Shown here piece by piece: positions 1 through 11,246 of a stretch of DNA of 64,000 nt. The DNA is from Ananas comosus (lineage: Eukaryota; Streptophyta; Magnoliopsida; Poales; Bromeliaceae), in contig NW_017893363.1 of the NCBI RefSeq assembly GCF_001540865.1, positions 34,068-98,067 of the forward strand. Direction: 5' to 3'. The notes beneath the pieces were generated by a model. The model did not search any database, had not been told where the DNA came from, and was given only the letters and a program-made list of their open reading frames with translations. The position numbers and the translations under genes were made by a program. Position 1 is the first letter of the stretch. Each line of letters opens with the position of its first letter.

Positions 1-63
1 TAATCTTATTTTTTGTTTGAAATTATTCTCTCCGATTGTTAAAATTAAAAGTACGGTCGATTT

Positions 64-127
64 GAAGCTAATTCCAACTACCGCAGTTGAGTCTTGAAGC
101 TAGTTCCAACTACCGCAGTTGAGTCTT
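64..127. repeat. Tandem duplication, 2 x 32 bp
   Basis: Two adjacent 32-bp copies (64-95 and 96-127) start with GAAGCTA and end with GAGTCTT, with a single mismatch between them. They lie in the AT-rich flank upstream of the PPR gene. The rest of 1-620 shows no gene I can support; the short open frame around 94-306 has no recognisable motif and biased AT-rich composition. Confidence 0.85.
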
Positions 128-620
128 CTCGTATAATTTTAACTGTAAAAATTAAATTTAAATTTATCAAATTAAATATTATATATTATTTATATTTGAA
201 TTTGCATGTAGTTATAATTAGCTGTAACTTTGTACATAACAACTTTGCTTCACTCAGCACTTATGGAAAAAATTTAAAATGCACCAGTTATATTGCTGAC
301 ATATGATATTCCCAATCAATAAGGTGGTTCCTCTTGGATTCATTTGTTTTATCAGGATTAATAAAAAAAATATTTTTACAATACTTATCTTTTTAAAAGA
401 ATATAATCGACTAATATATTAGTGATAATGTGGTGTAATTGTGATCCAGTAGTCGTTCTCCTTGTCGAGACGGCTCGTCGTTGTAGTCTATCATCAGTCT
501 CTCTCCTCTTCCCCGCCTTTGCTGCTTCGACCCTCCACTCCTGGACCCTTTTACAGAGGAGGCGAGTGTAGAGTCACCGCGTAGACGGGGTCCACCACGT
601 GTCCGAATCGCATAGGCTAC

Positions 621-1796
621 ATGCCCTCCTCCTCCCTCGTCCCCCCACTGCGCCCGTCGTCGTCGTCCTCCTCCTCCTCCGCCGCCGTTGCCCAGAGGAT
701 CATCCACGCTCTCAACACGTGCACGTCCCCCTCGGAGCTCCGCCGCGCCCTCTCCCTTCTCCTCGTCCGCCGCCTCGTCCCCCCCTCCCCCTCCGTCCGC
801 TTCACCTTCCCCCTCCTCCTCTCCGCCCTCTCCGAGCCCCGCCACGGCCTGATGGTCCACACCCACGTCGTCAAATCCGGCTTCGGCCGCGACCTCTTCG
901 TCCGCAACTCCCTCCTCCGCCTCTACTGCTGCCGGGAGGGCGACATGGCCGCCGCCCACCAGCTGTTCGACGAGATGCCCCAGAGGGACGTCGTCGCCTG
1001 GACCACCCTCATCACCGGGTACAAGAACTGCGGCCGCCCCGACGACGCCATCGCGCGCTTCTCCCTCCTCATGGAGCTCTCGGCTTCCGGGGCGGCCCCC
1101 GCGCCGAACCGCGTCACCATGGTCGGCGCCCTGGGCGCGTGCGCGGCGCGCGGCGCGGTCGACGTAGGCGCCCGGATCCACGACTACGTGAGGGCCCGGA
1201 GATGGGAGCTCGACGTGGTGCTCGGCACGGCGCTCGTGGACATGTACGCCAAGTGCGGGGCCGCGGAAGCCGCCCTGGCGGTGTTCGGCGCCATGCCCGA
1301 GCGGAGCGCGGGCACGTGGAACGCGCTCATCGTGGGCCTCGCGCGCGCGCGCGGGGGCGCGGAGGCGCTGCGGTGGTTCGCGCGCATGGAGGAGGAGGAG
1401 GAGGAGGAGGGCGAGGCCGCGCCCGACGCGGCCACGATCACGGCGGTGCTCTCGGCGTGCGCCCACTCCGGGCTCGTGGACGCAGGCGTCGCGATCTTCG
1501 GGCGCGCGGCGCGCGGCGGGTACGCGTTCGGAGCGCCGACGGTGAGGCACTACGGGTGCGTGGTGGACATGCTGGGGCGCGCGGGGCGGGTGGCGGAGGC
1601 GGCGGCTGTGGTGCGGGCGATGCCGTGCGCGCCGAGCGCGGCGGTGTGGGGGGCGCTGCTGGGGGCGTGCCGGGCGTGCGGGGGGATGCGGCGGAGGCGT
1701 GGAGGGCGATTAGGGTGCAGGGGCGGCGGAAGGACGCCGCGTGGAGCCTTGCTGCTGCAGACTCTGATGATGCAGATGCCCACAAGGTCAGCATAA
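621..1796 (+). CDS. PLS-class pentatricopeptide repeat protein, probably truncated
   Basis: The 391-residue product is a P-L-S type PPR protein. Such proteins bind organellar RNA and usually act in RNA editing or processing in mitochondria or plastids. Clear repeat blocks are visible: LFVRNSLLRLYCCREGDMAAA (about 92-112), VVAWTTLITGYKNCGRPDDAI (124-144), VVLGTALVDMYAKCG (199-213), GTWNALIVGL (231-240), a TITAVLSACAHSGLVDAGVAIF block (272-293) and HYGCVVDMLGRAGRVAEA (310-327), followed by the E-motif start AAVWGALLGACRACG (340-354). The Ser-rich N terminus (residues 11-20) could be an organelle transit peptide. The gene is intronless and extremely GC-rich, as in grasses and relatives. Residues 257-263 are a Glu run. 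After residue 354 the frame drifts into Arg/Gly-rich sequence without E-motif similarity. The other frame then encodes GDAAEAW...RKDAAWSL, which looks like the end of an E motif. A one-base shift in the G6 run at 1680-1685, plus loss of part of the E motif, is likely. The start is the first Met in frame before the repeats. Confidence 0.8.
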   Translation: MPSSSLVPPLRPSSSSSSSSAAVAQRIIHALNTCTSPSELRRALSLLLVRRLVPPSPSVRFTFPLLLSALSEPRHGLMVHTHVVKSGFGRDLFVRNSLLRLYCCREGDMAAAHQLFDEMPQRDVVAWTTLITGYKNCGRPDDAIARFSLLMELSASGAAPAPNRVTMVGALGACAARGAVDVGARIHDYVRARRWELDVVLGTALVDMYAKCGAAEAALAVFGAMPERSAGTWNALIVGLARARGGAEALRWFARMEEEEEEEGEAAPDAATITAVLSACAHSGLVDAGVAIFGRAARGGYAFGAPTVRHYGCVVDMLGRAGRVAEAAAVVRAMPCAPSAAVWGALLGACRACGGMRRRRGGRLGCRGGGRTPRGALLLQTLMMQMPTRSA

Positions 1797-1862
1797 GTAA
1801 TGCGTCTAAAATGCATGGGAGGAGGTTTACCACGGCACACTTTCACTGTATCATTGATAATT

Positions 1863-1868
1863 AATAAA
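1863..1868 (+). promoter_or_regulatory. Possible polyadenylation signal of the PPR gene
   Basis: AATAAA lies 67 bases after the PPR stop and is followed by T-rich sequence. Plant poly(A) signals are loose, so this is only a candidate. Confidence 0.3.
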
Positions 1869-2371
1869 TTATTTTTATTTTTTTTTAAATAAGGGTATAA
1901 TAAATATTTTTTTTTAATATATTTAATTAAACAGTATGAATTGAATAAAAAAATTTCTGATTTTAGATTTTTTTTTTCTTTTTTTCTTTTTTTTTTGGAT
2001 GAGAATTGGTAAATAAATATGCAATTTTAACTTTTGCTTCTACTCTTTTTTGGAAGGATGATGTTCGGAGCCTCACCGCCACCACGGGCCCCATGGAGTC
2101 TGACGTGGACGAGGTGTCGAATGTAAGTGATGTCTATTGAGAGGACAATGGTGGTGCGCCTGAATTAATTGGTACGAAATTATGCAACTTTGGTTTGCTC
2201 CTGTCCCTGTCTTGCAGAGCGCTGCACCGCACCCCACTGCCAAATTTGGGCTCGCGGGGCTCAAAATTATCGGAAATTTTCTTTGGAGCTTCTCTTATCT
2301 GATATATATTCTGAAATGATGGTGATAATCTAATCGATCGAATACTTCTACGGTGATAGCTTCGAGTATCA
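1869..2371. other. AT-rich intergenic DNA
   Basis: Long T and A runs (about 1876-2000) and no reading frame with recognisable protein similarity. The short open frame near 2073-2264 has no motif. I see nothing functional here. Confidence 0.6.
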
Positions 2372-2508
2372 TTTTAAATAATACGTGAAAATAAGTGACC
2401 CTCACAGGTGGGCGATCGCATGGGCTCAGTCTAATATTGGTTTTAAATAATACGTGAGAATAAGTGACGCCCTCTCAGGTGGAGGATCGCATGGGCACAA
2501 TCTAATAC
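2372..2508. repeat. Imperfect direct duplication, 2 x about 68 bp
   Basis: Copies 2372-2437 and 2441-2508 both run TTTTAAATAATACGTGA ... AATAAGTGA ... CAGGTGG...GATCGCATGGGC ... TCTAATA. They differ by a few substitutions and a small indel. This is a diverged tandem duplication in intergenic DNA. Confidence 0.8.
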
Positions 2509-2886
2509 TATAAAATGATGATGAGAAGAAAACGAGTGGCATTTTGGAATCATCCAAGTTGCACCACCATGCTGCCCAACCAAACTATGCTTCAAAGGGT
2601 GCCCCAAAAAAAAAAAATAGTCAAATGATGGCAGTTAAGAACCAACCATATGGCAGATGGTGACGACGGTTTCAATTAAAGTTTCAAATTATAAGGGAAG
2701 AAAAACTACTTACTGGCTTCTGAATTTTTGAGCCCTCCGATCTATTAAAATGAGTATGCAGGAATAAGATATTTTCAAACTAGACCTTGCGAAATAAGAG
2801 TGATAAATATGTACGGATTAAAATATGATGTACAAAAACAACATCTCTATGAAAGCAAGTTTTCTTTGTATATTTTATTTATGGGT

Positions 2887-3350
2887 TCTTTTGGCATCAG
2901 ATTAAATCGAATAGGGTGCGCCTATGATCAGACTCGATCTGACGGTTATTATGTTATCTAATTAGATTAGCATTAATCTCGCTTTTAAATTAGAAAGCTA
3001 ATTAGAGATAAATTCTAGTTATATTAGGATAATAATTAATAACCGATTTGGCCTTATCTCTTACGCGCGATCTCACATAAAAATAATAAGAAAGACAATA
3101 AGAAAAAAAAAAAAAGAGAAATGTAGAAACCACATTCTCCATTAACCTATTATTCTAGAGGGTCTTGAACGGTGGATTGGAGATCGTGCTCGGTTGTAGT
3201 TCGATCCACCGCGAATTTGAAACGTTAGAAGACCTTTAAGAACGATCCGAGAATACGTGAATCAATCTCTACGATCCGGGCTCGTCGCGTTCTCGCGCGA
3301 ATCACTTCCGCAAAAAGGTATCAACGAATACTTCCGCTGCGTTCTGCATT
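2887..3350 (+). mobile_element. Possible old Ty1/copia LTR end and primer site
   Basis: The stretch ends at TTGGTATCA (about 3349-3357), which resembles the initiator-Met tRNA primer site beginning TTGGTATCAGAGC that follows the 5' LTR in many plant copia elements. The region upstream is LTR-like in composition and has no gene. No second LTR, TG start or coding domain was found, so the call is weak. It may equally be ordinary intergenic sequence. Confidence 0.25.
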
Positions 3351-3600
3351 GGTATCACGCGTGGGCCACGCGCAAGCCACAGCCGCCGTGTAGGCTACGC
3401 GGTTCCGCGCGGGCCGCGCGCTGCTCGCGAGCCCCGTGGCAGCGACGCCGGCACGCGGCCGCGCCGCCGTCGGCCGCGCGGCCACCGGAACGCGGCTAGG
3501 CTGCCCGGGCCACGCCCAGCCTGCCACGCGCGCTGGCCGCGCTGGCCAGCAGGCCGTGCAGGCCGGGCCGTGAGTGGGTCTGCAACCCGCGCGGGCCTGC
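3350..3600. other. GC-rich low-complexity patch
   Basis: About 250 bases rich in GGCC, CGCG and GCCGC words sit abruptly between AT-rich flanks. They end at a T-rich run at about 3606. Open frames on both strands here (3257-3499 plus, 3321-3527 minus) are composition artefacts rich in Arg, Ala and Pro. The AT-rich stretch 3606-3897 that follows holds nothing I can name. Confidence 0.6.
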
Positions 3601-3897
3601 AGATTTTTTTTTGGTTTTTTCTTTCGTTTTTTGCACCATTTTTTTTATAAAATAAATAATTGATTATTATGCATATTCGCTGGTTTAATATTCTTTTGTG
3701 ATATATATAGCATGCATTTAAATATTATAATGTCTTTTATGATGTATAGACGTAACTTTTGGCATAATATAAATTTTTTATACATGCCTTATCAAGTGGG
3801 AATTTTTTTTAAAATTTGGTAGAGTAAATTATATGCTTTTACTCCCAAATATTTTGTGCAACTTAATTAAACAATTAAAAATTTTGACATATGGTGT

Positions 3898-4094
3898 GTG
3901 ATGTGATTATGAGCATAGCGAAGTTTTTCTTTACGCATCTATGATCTAATTTTAATTTATTTAATTAGAGATGCGGCAAAATTGAATACATATATNGTGA
4001 TGTGATTATGAGCATAGCGAAGTTTTTCTTTACGCATCTATGATCTAATTTTAATTTATTTAATTAGAGATGCGGCAAAATTGAATACATATAT
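3898..4094. repeat. 98-bp perfect duplication around a single N (likely assembly overlap)
   Basis: Bases 3898-3995 and 3997-4094 are identical over 98 bases and are separated only by one N at 3996. This is what remains when two overlapping contigs are scaffolded without merging. A true tandem duplication would not need the N. Confidence 0.9.
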
Positions 4095-4527
4095 TGTCAC
4101 GTCCCGAGACCGCCAATTTGGTCGGATTGGTCCTGCACACAGACGCCAAACGAACAGAACCTCCTTTGTTCGCCTAAGGCTCAGCAACAACAATTAAATA
4201 TGTATAATGAAATGCCCAAAAAAATTTTCAGTATACATGGCTTACACGAAGGTAAGGAACACCAGTCAGTGTAAGTAACTAACTAAACCATTCATATATT
4301 ATATCTTGATTATTTTAAATCAAATACAAAGCTTATCATTTGTTATACACATTGTTTAACATTTATATTGCCATCTCTCAAATGAATAATTTACATTTCC
4401 TTTCATCAACTATAAATAGATGAAATGTACAAGGTATAGCTATACTCAATGGATGCCGCTATCTATTGCGAGCTGTCCCTATCACGATCCTCGACCACCC
4501 CGCACGGACTAGAACCTGCATGGTTAG
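4095..4527 (-). mobile_element. Gypsy LTR fragment
   Basis: It begins TGTCACGTCCCGAGACCG and continues with CAATTTGGTC and GCCTAAGGCTCAGCAACAA. This matches the terminal part of the LTRs at 16278 and 23347 read on the minus strand. It stops where the element 1 left LTR begins at 4528, so its other end is missing. The sequence is diverged from the intact LTRs, suggesting an older copy. Confidence 0.7.
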
Positions 4528-7448
4528 TGTCACGCCCCGGGACCGGCGGAGGCCCTCCCGGTAGCGTGCCCAGACCCGCCATATGTCTACACATATAAGG
4601 CGTCTACAATAAAAGCGGAAGTAAAGCAAGAAATAGAACAAATAGAAGAAGCAAAATAATAAGCAACTAATAATATCAGAGCGAGTAAAGTTCTATCATC
4701 TACACCAAAGTATAGAAATAAAGCTAGACAATAATAGGAACAATAAGTAGTAGAAACACTGCCTCAAGTACAAAAATGGTGGCCTCTATACATATACGGG
4801 TATAACTCTCAACCTCTCACAAAAAGATAACACGAGAGGTAGACCACCTATCGAACNNNNNNNNNNNNNNNNNNNNNNNNNNNNNNNNNNNNNNNNNNNN
4901 NNNNNNNNNNNNNNNNNNNNNNNNNNNNNNNNNNNNNNNNNNNNNNNNNNNNNNNNNNNNNNNNNNNNNNNNNNNNNNNNNNNNNNNNNNNNNNNNNNNN
5001 NNNNNNNNNNNNNNNNNNNNNNNNNNNNNNNNNNNNNNNNNNNNNNNNNNNNNNNNNNNNNNNNNNNNNNNNNNNNNNNNNNNNNNNNNNNNNNNNNNNN
5101 NNNNNNNNNNNNNNNNNNNNNNNNNNNNNNNNNNNNNNNNNNNNNNNNNNNNNNNNNNNNNNNNNNNNNNNNNNNNNNNNNNNNNNNNNNNNNNNNNNNN
5201 NNNNNNNNNNNNNNNNNNNNNNNNNNNNNNNNNNNNNNNNNNNNNNNNNNNNNNNNNNNNNNNNNNNNNNNNNNNNNNNNNNNNNNNNNNNNNNNNNNNN
5301 NNNNNNNNNNNNNNNNNNNNNNNNNNNNNNNNNNNNNNNNNNNNNNNNNNNNNNNNNNNNNNNNNNNNNNNNNNNNNNNNNNNNNNNNNNNNNNNNNNNN
5401 NNNNNNNNNNNNNACCAAAGAGAGATATTATAAGCTCAACGGCCTAATACAGTTGCCCTTAGAGCTTGTTTTGGTGATTTTTAGGAGATTAGGAACCCAC
5501 TAGAAATGAATTTAGGGTTGGATTTTGGCCGCTTTTTGATCTAGGGCTTTAGTAGGCTAGATTAATTGGTTAATAATCCTTACGCGCTTGGAATTGGAAG
5601 GCGATCTACGCTCTCTATTGGAACCTTTGGAAGAGATATCTGTCTCTTTGAGGGAGTTTTTGTCCATTTTTGCTTCTAGGCAATAGTTGATAATTGGTTG
5701 GTCAGTAATCCCTAGTATTCTCTTCGCCGATCACTTTAGGGACTTTGAGTACTCGCACAACTTTGTTCGGAACGAAACAGAGGCCCTAACGAACGGTCGG
5801 ATGGTTGAATCCCTACGCCATACAAATGAGAAACTGTCTCATTGGTACTTAATGAAGTATGTTAATATGAAAAGCATGCATATTCTTGGTTAATCAAGTA
5901 TTATTGTGAATAATTACGTAACTTAACAAAGCCTACTGTCGTATTGATGAAGTTTGGAGCTTACTATAAGTTAGAGAATTGGTAGCACCTAGGTTTGCAT
6001 TTAGAAGTTTAAGTACAGACTTGGTTTCATGCTTTCATAGTGAACACGAGCTTTAATTACATGCATCGAAACTTCGAGTTTATTGAAACATGCAAGATGA
6101 CATAAATTGGCCATAAGAATATTGGAACTAAGAATTAACAACTCCGAGAGCTAATTCAGCAGTGGCATTGAGCTGGGACATGTGTGAACACTTACGGAAT
6201 AGAGCCATTTGAGAAATGGAAAACATGTTAATAACATTATAATTCTAAGTGTCATAAAGGGCCACTAGAACCTAGAGAAGGTTGATTTCATTTGTGACTT
6301 TAAACTAGATCTTAAGAGAATGACTACGTGACTATATCGATGTAGAGACAGAGGATTGGAATACTTGAAATTGGCTATAAACTTGCTCTGCCCATTATGT
6401 AGCTCATTTCGCTACATGCTTGTGAGGTCGCCCTAACAAGAAAAACCTGGCACTGCCGGATTTAGCCTACGCTATTACGTTGCATCGTGCGCGTTTCGAG
6501 AAGCCGATCGGTCGAGTGGATCAGACACGATTCCAAGAGAGGGATTTCGAGCTAATCCACATGGACTATAGGCCATTAAACTGGACGTACCTCGGTAGGT
6601 CCTATTGGAACTGGAAATCGACACGGCTGTGAAGTTTATTATGATCACCTACTGAGAAGAGAAAATAATAGTAGATTCCATTGAACTTACTTTCTTAGTA
6701 TAATAGACATTAGAGTATTCATACATACATTAATATGACAGGAGTCATGTTGTTTATGACAGATTCTATAATGCACTGTAGTCAGTGACAAAGTATCAAC
6801 TTTCATATCTTAAATAAATCATAGATATTATTAGAATCATGTAGATATATAATATATTTACCATGACCAAATAAAGTCGGCATATTGTAAAGCCATGTTT
6901 TACATTGCACGTCGTAGCTTAGACCCATCTTAATTAATACTTTCTTATAATGCCAATATATCTCTTATTATATTGTTACACCATTTTCTTTTGAGGCGCT
7001 AGTGTTGCAGAGCGAGTCAGTAATATGCCCACTGGAACTATAAATTTATAGTTCTCACACGCCGTCTTTTTCCTCACGATACACTTCAGATCCTGGTCAC
7101 ACCAGGGAGAAGGCCAGGGATCAGCGAAAAGGGTATCGACCTCGGCTAGTAGTGCTTACCGAGGATACGGCTGCCCGTGTACCGGTACACACTCCCGTAC
7201 CGGTACAACCATCAAGCCTGTACCGGTACAGCCATCAAGCCTGTACCGGTACACAGCCCAATAAAGGCTACCCGAGAGCTAACCAAAAATCCAATTTTTC
7301 GGGTTTCGGTGCTAGGCTTCTAACCTCAATCCTCGGGACTCGAGCCACGGGTCGGAATACTGTCTACGACCGTCTACAAAGTGTGGAAAAGCTCGGAACA
7401 CAACCAACCACTCGAACCTCGCAATTTGCAAAGGTCCAGTGTGTTACA
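4528..7448 (-). repeat. Left (3') LTR of element 1, with an inverted centre and an N gap
   Basis: Outer parts 4528-4856 and about 7190-7448 read in minus orientation like the right LTR. The segment from 5414 to about 7165 reads in plus orientation. For example, the motif around CCCACTGG-AACTATAAATTTATAGTTCTCACGCC near 7030-7065 is the reverse complement of 12745-12780. The left breakpoint lies in the N gap 4857-5413. The right one falls at about 7165-7195, beside TGTACCGGTACA-type repeats. Confidence 0.75.
4857..5413. other. Assembly gap, 557 Ns
   Basis: An unbroken run of N inside the left LTR of element 1. Any open frame reported across it is meaningless. Confidence 0.99.
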
Positions 7449-7459
7449 TTCACCCCTCC
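7449..7459 (-). promoter_or_regulatory. Polypurine tract of element 1
   Basis: In element sense the sequence GGAGGGGTGAA directly precedes the TG that opens the 3' LTR. This is the expected place and composition for the primer of plus-strand DNA synthesis. Confidence 0.7.
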
Positions 7460-7501
7460 TAAAAAGGAGTTTCGTCCGCGAAACTCGTAATAACAAGTAC
7501 C

Positions 7502-10500
7502 TCAAGCCTCCATCTGGAAAAGATGGGGATAGCCCTCCCTTAGTGCGCTCTCCAGCTCCCAAGTGGCCTCGCGCTCGTCGTGGTTGCTCTAGAGCATCTT
7601 TACGTAGGGGATTTTTCGGTTTCCCAATCTTTTTACCTCGCGAGCCAAAATCCTTAAAGGTTGCTCCTCGAAGCTCAAGTCATCCCGCAGCTGGCGTAGT
7701 GTCCAACACGTGAGCCGGATCATGGATGTACTTCCGAAGGACCGATACGTGGAACACATTGTGTACACCCGATAGATTTGGCGGTAGAGCGAGTCTATAC
7801 GCTACCGGACCTACACGCTCCAAAACCTCATACGGTCCGATGTATCGGGGGCTCAACTTACCCCGGATTCCAAATCTTCTAATCCCTCGGGTCGGCGAGA
7901 CTTTCAAGAAGACGTGATCTCCAATCTGAAACTCCAAGTCTCGTCGACGCCGATCAGCATAACTCCTCTGCCTACTCTGGGCCGTCAACAATCGCTCCCG
8001 AGCAATGCGAACCTTGTCCTCTGCTTCCTGGAGCACATCTGGGCCTAAAGCCAATCTCTCGCTAACTTCACTCCAATGAAGTGGCGATCTACACTTCCGT
8101 CCATAGAGTGCCTCGAACGGTGCCATCTTGATGCTTGCTTGATAACTGTTGTTATAAGCAAACTCTGCCATCGGTAGATGCTGCGACCATCCTCCCTGGA
8201 AGTCAATCACGCAGGCTCGAAGCATGTCCTCGAGAGTCTGTATAGTACGCTCCGACTGCCCGTCACTCTGAGGGTGGAAAGCTGTACTGAAGTCCAAACG
8301 CGTACCCAGAGCGTCCTGTAAGCTCCTCCAAAAGTGGGATACAAAACGGGGATCTCGATCTGAAACGATAGAAGTAGGTACCCCGTGCAATCGCACAATC
8401 TCATCCAAGTATACCTGTGCGAGTCTCTCACCAGTCCAAGTAGTGTGGATAGGTATGAAATGTGCCGATTTCGTCAATCTATCCACAATCACCCAAATAG
8501 CGTCATGCCCGGCCTGTGAGCGAGGCAATCCCATCACGAAATCCATGGTGATCTTTTCCCATTTCCACACTGGAATAGGCAAACTCTGAAGCTTCCCCGC
8601 GGGAACTCGGTGCTCTGCCTTCACTTGTTGGCAAGTTAAACATCTAGCAACAAACTCACCAACATCCTTTTTCATCCCGGGCCACCAATAAAGTAGTTTC
8701 AAATCCTTGTACATCTTGGTGCCTCCCGGATGTATAGCATACGGTGCTCGGTGTGCTTCTTGAAGAATATCCTCTTTAATGCCCAAGTCCGCCGGTACAC
8801 AAAGTCGTCCGCGGAAACGCATCAATCCATCACCGTCTAAAGTGAAGTCACCGGTGCAACCATCAACCATCTTAGCTCGAATCTTTTGCAACTCCGAGTC
8901 GGAAGCTTGCTTTTCTTTAATCCTTTCCAAAAGTGTAGGTTGCACCACCAAAGTCATCAGTCTCAAAGGTGTATCAGGAGCCACCACCTCCAACTCCAGC
9001 CGCTTCATCTGCTCAATCAACGGTGGTTGAGTAACCACAAGCATCGCTAAGTTTTCCGTCGTTTTCCGACTTAGCGCATCCGCCACCACGTTAGCCTTGC
9101 CCGGGTGGTAAAGTATCGTCAAATCATAATCCTTGAGTAGCTCCAACCATCTGCGCTGCCTCAAGTTCAACTCCTTCTGAGTGAAAAGATACTTTAAGCT
9201 CTTGTGATCCGTATATACTTCGCACCGCTCGCCATATAAGTAGTGGCGCCATAGCTTCAATGCAAAGACTACGGCCGCCAACTCCAAGTCGTGAGTGGGG
9301 TAATTCCTTTCATAGTCCTTCAATTGGCGAGATGCATACGCGATCACTTTCCCGTCCTGCATCAAAACACAGCCCAATCCATTAAAGGAAGCATCACTAT
9401 AAATCACATACCCTGCTCCAGCAGTCGGCAAGGTAAGGATCGGGGCAGTCGTCAATCGCTGCTTCAACTCTTGGAAGCTCCTTTCACACGCATCATTCCA
9501 AATAAACTTGGTGCCCTTATGCGTGAGTCTCGTGAGGGGAGTAGATAACTTCGCAAATCCCTCGACAAACCGTCGGTAGTAGCCGGCCAAACCAATGAAG
9601 CTCCGTATCTCGGTCACGCTCGTCGGCCTCGGCCAATCCTTGATAGCTTCAATTTTCCTCGGGTCCACGGCTATGCCTGATCCTGAAATCACATGGCCCA
9701 AAAACGCCACCTCTCTAAGCCAAAATTCACACTTTTTCAACTTGGCGTAGAGCTTCTTTTCCCGAAGCACTTGAAGTACAAGTCTCAAGTGTTCCTCGTG
9801 ATCCGCATCACTTCGGGAATAGACCAAAATGTCGTCGATGAACACCACGACAAACCTGTCTAAGTAAGGCTTGAAAACACGGTTCATTAGATCCATAAAA
9901 GCTGCCGGGGCATTAGTAAGCCCAAACGGCATAACGGTAAACTCATAATGTCCATACCGTGTTCTAAAAGCCGTCTTCGACACATCCTCAGGTCTGATCC
10001 TCAACTGGTGATATCCCGACTGCAAGTCAATCTTGGAATATACACAAGATCCCTGGAGCTGATCAAATAGATCATCAATCCTCGGTAATGGATACTTGTT
10101 CTTAATCGTGACTTTATTAAGTTCACGATAGTCCACGCACAAGCGAAGTGATCCATCCTTCTTCTTGACAAATAGGACCGGTGCTCCCCAAGGTGACACA
10201 CTCGGTCGCACAAAACCCTTGTCCAGAAGATCCTGCAACTGTGCCTTCAGCTCCTTCAATTCCGCTGGTGCCATCCTATAGGGCGCCTTTGAGATTGGAG
10301 TAGTCCCGGGAATGAGATCCACTACAAACTCAATCTCCCTATCAGGTGGCATGCCTGGAAGCTCCGCTGGAAACACATCTCCAAACTCCCGCACTACGGG
10401 AATATCCTCAATCCTAGGGGCGTCATCCACACCCCGCAACACAACAGTAGCCAAGTAGGCTACGCAGCCTCTACTAATCAACTGCCTAGCTCGAGAGGAG

Positions 10501-11246
10501 CTAATCGTCATCGCAAACAGCGAACTCTGGCATCCTCGGTATACAACCTCCGCATGCCCCAACTCTCTAAAGGTCACCGTTCGATCCGTGCAATCGATAG
10601 TGGCGAAGTACTTAGTCAACCAATCCATGCCCAACACAATATCAAACTCCCCGAGTTTATGTAAAGCTAGCAAGTCTATGGGCATGATCCAATCTCCAAC
10701 TCGAAGAGGGCAACTGGGGCAGAACTCCCGAATGTCCAAAGAATGGTCGGGTACAACAACTCGGCCCGGGTGCAACAAGGATACAAGTGGGATGTCATGC
10801 AGCTCGGCAAACAGCCGATCAATGAATGAATGCGATGCACCGGTATCAAACAATGCTCTAACTCGAATACCATGAACTAAAATGATACCTATGACCACAT
10901 TGTCGGCTGCTGCCGCCTCCTCAGTCTGGGCCGCATACATGCGCCCGCTCGGGGCCTGTCGTGACCCCTCCGCCTGCCGCAGAACTGGCGGCCGCCCTGC
11001 CTGGTGATGCGCAGAAGATGTCCCCTGACTGGGACCTGGCGATGCTAGTGCAGATGCCGAAGATGGCGCTGGCGCTGGACTCCTCGTACAGTCCAACTGC
11101 AAGTGGCCCTCCTTGCCACACAAGAAGCACCTGCCCCGGCTGCGTGTACACTGTCGTGGGTAATGAGGATCACCACAGATCACGCAGCGGGGAGCCTGAC
11201 GACGATCGGGTCCTCCTCGCTGAGTAGACGAGCCACGTCCTCGCAC
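7502..11246 (-). pseudogene. Element 1 Pro-RT-RNaseH-IN polyprotein, C-terminus frameshifted
   Basis: The open frame 7680-11246 encodes 1188 residues. It has a zinc knuckle [14 protein letters not shown] (40-53), preceded by a degenerate one at 21-33. The aspartic protease motif is LFDTGASHS (132-140, catalytic D134). The RT active site is FIDD (469-472). RNase H carries D618, E655, D680 and D723. The integrase zinc finger uses H832, H839, C869 and C872, and the catalytic triad is D902, D963 and E999 with a D-35-E spacing. All these residues are present, so the enzymatic core looks intact. Near 7690 a one-base shift ends the frame early. The chromodomain-like tail (AREVKRLGNRK..., ...EREATWELE) follows in the next frame to a stop at 7502-7504, with a further TAG at 7589-7591. 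At the other end the frame is offset from gag near 11240. Gypsy elements of this lineage normally carry one continuous gag-pol, so this copy is defective. Confidence 0.9.

Noticed and set aside
411..1550. Long open frames on the minus strand opposite the PPR gene
   Set aside because: They are Arg, Ala and Gly-rich shadows caused by the very high GC content; the plus-strand frame has clear PPR repeats.
599..1864. 421-residue plus-strand frame overlapping the PPR gene
   Set aside because: Its first 350 residues are low-complexity Pro/Arg-rich shadow sequence. Only its last part is of interest as the shifted end of the PPR gene.
4786..5418. 210-residue minus-strand open frame
   Set aside because: It is almost entirely unknown residues from the N gap.
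8779..9548. Plus-strand open frames across element 1 pol
   Set aside because: They are complementary shadows of the minus-strand RT and RNase H coding sequence.
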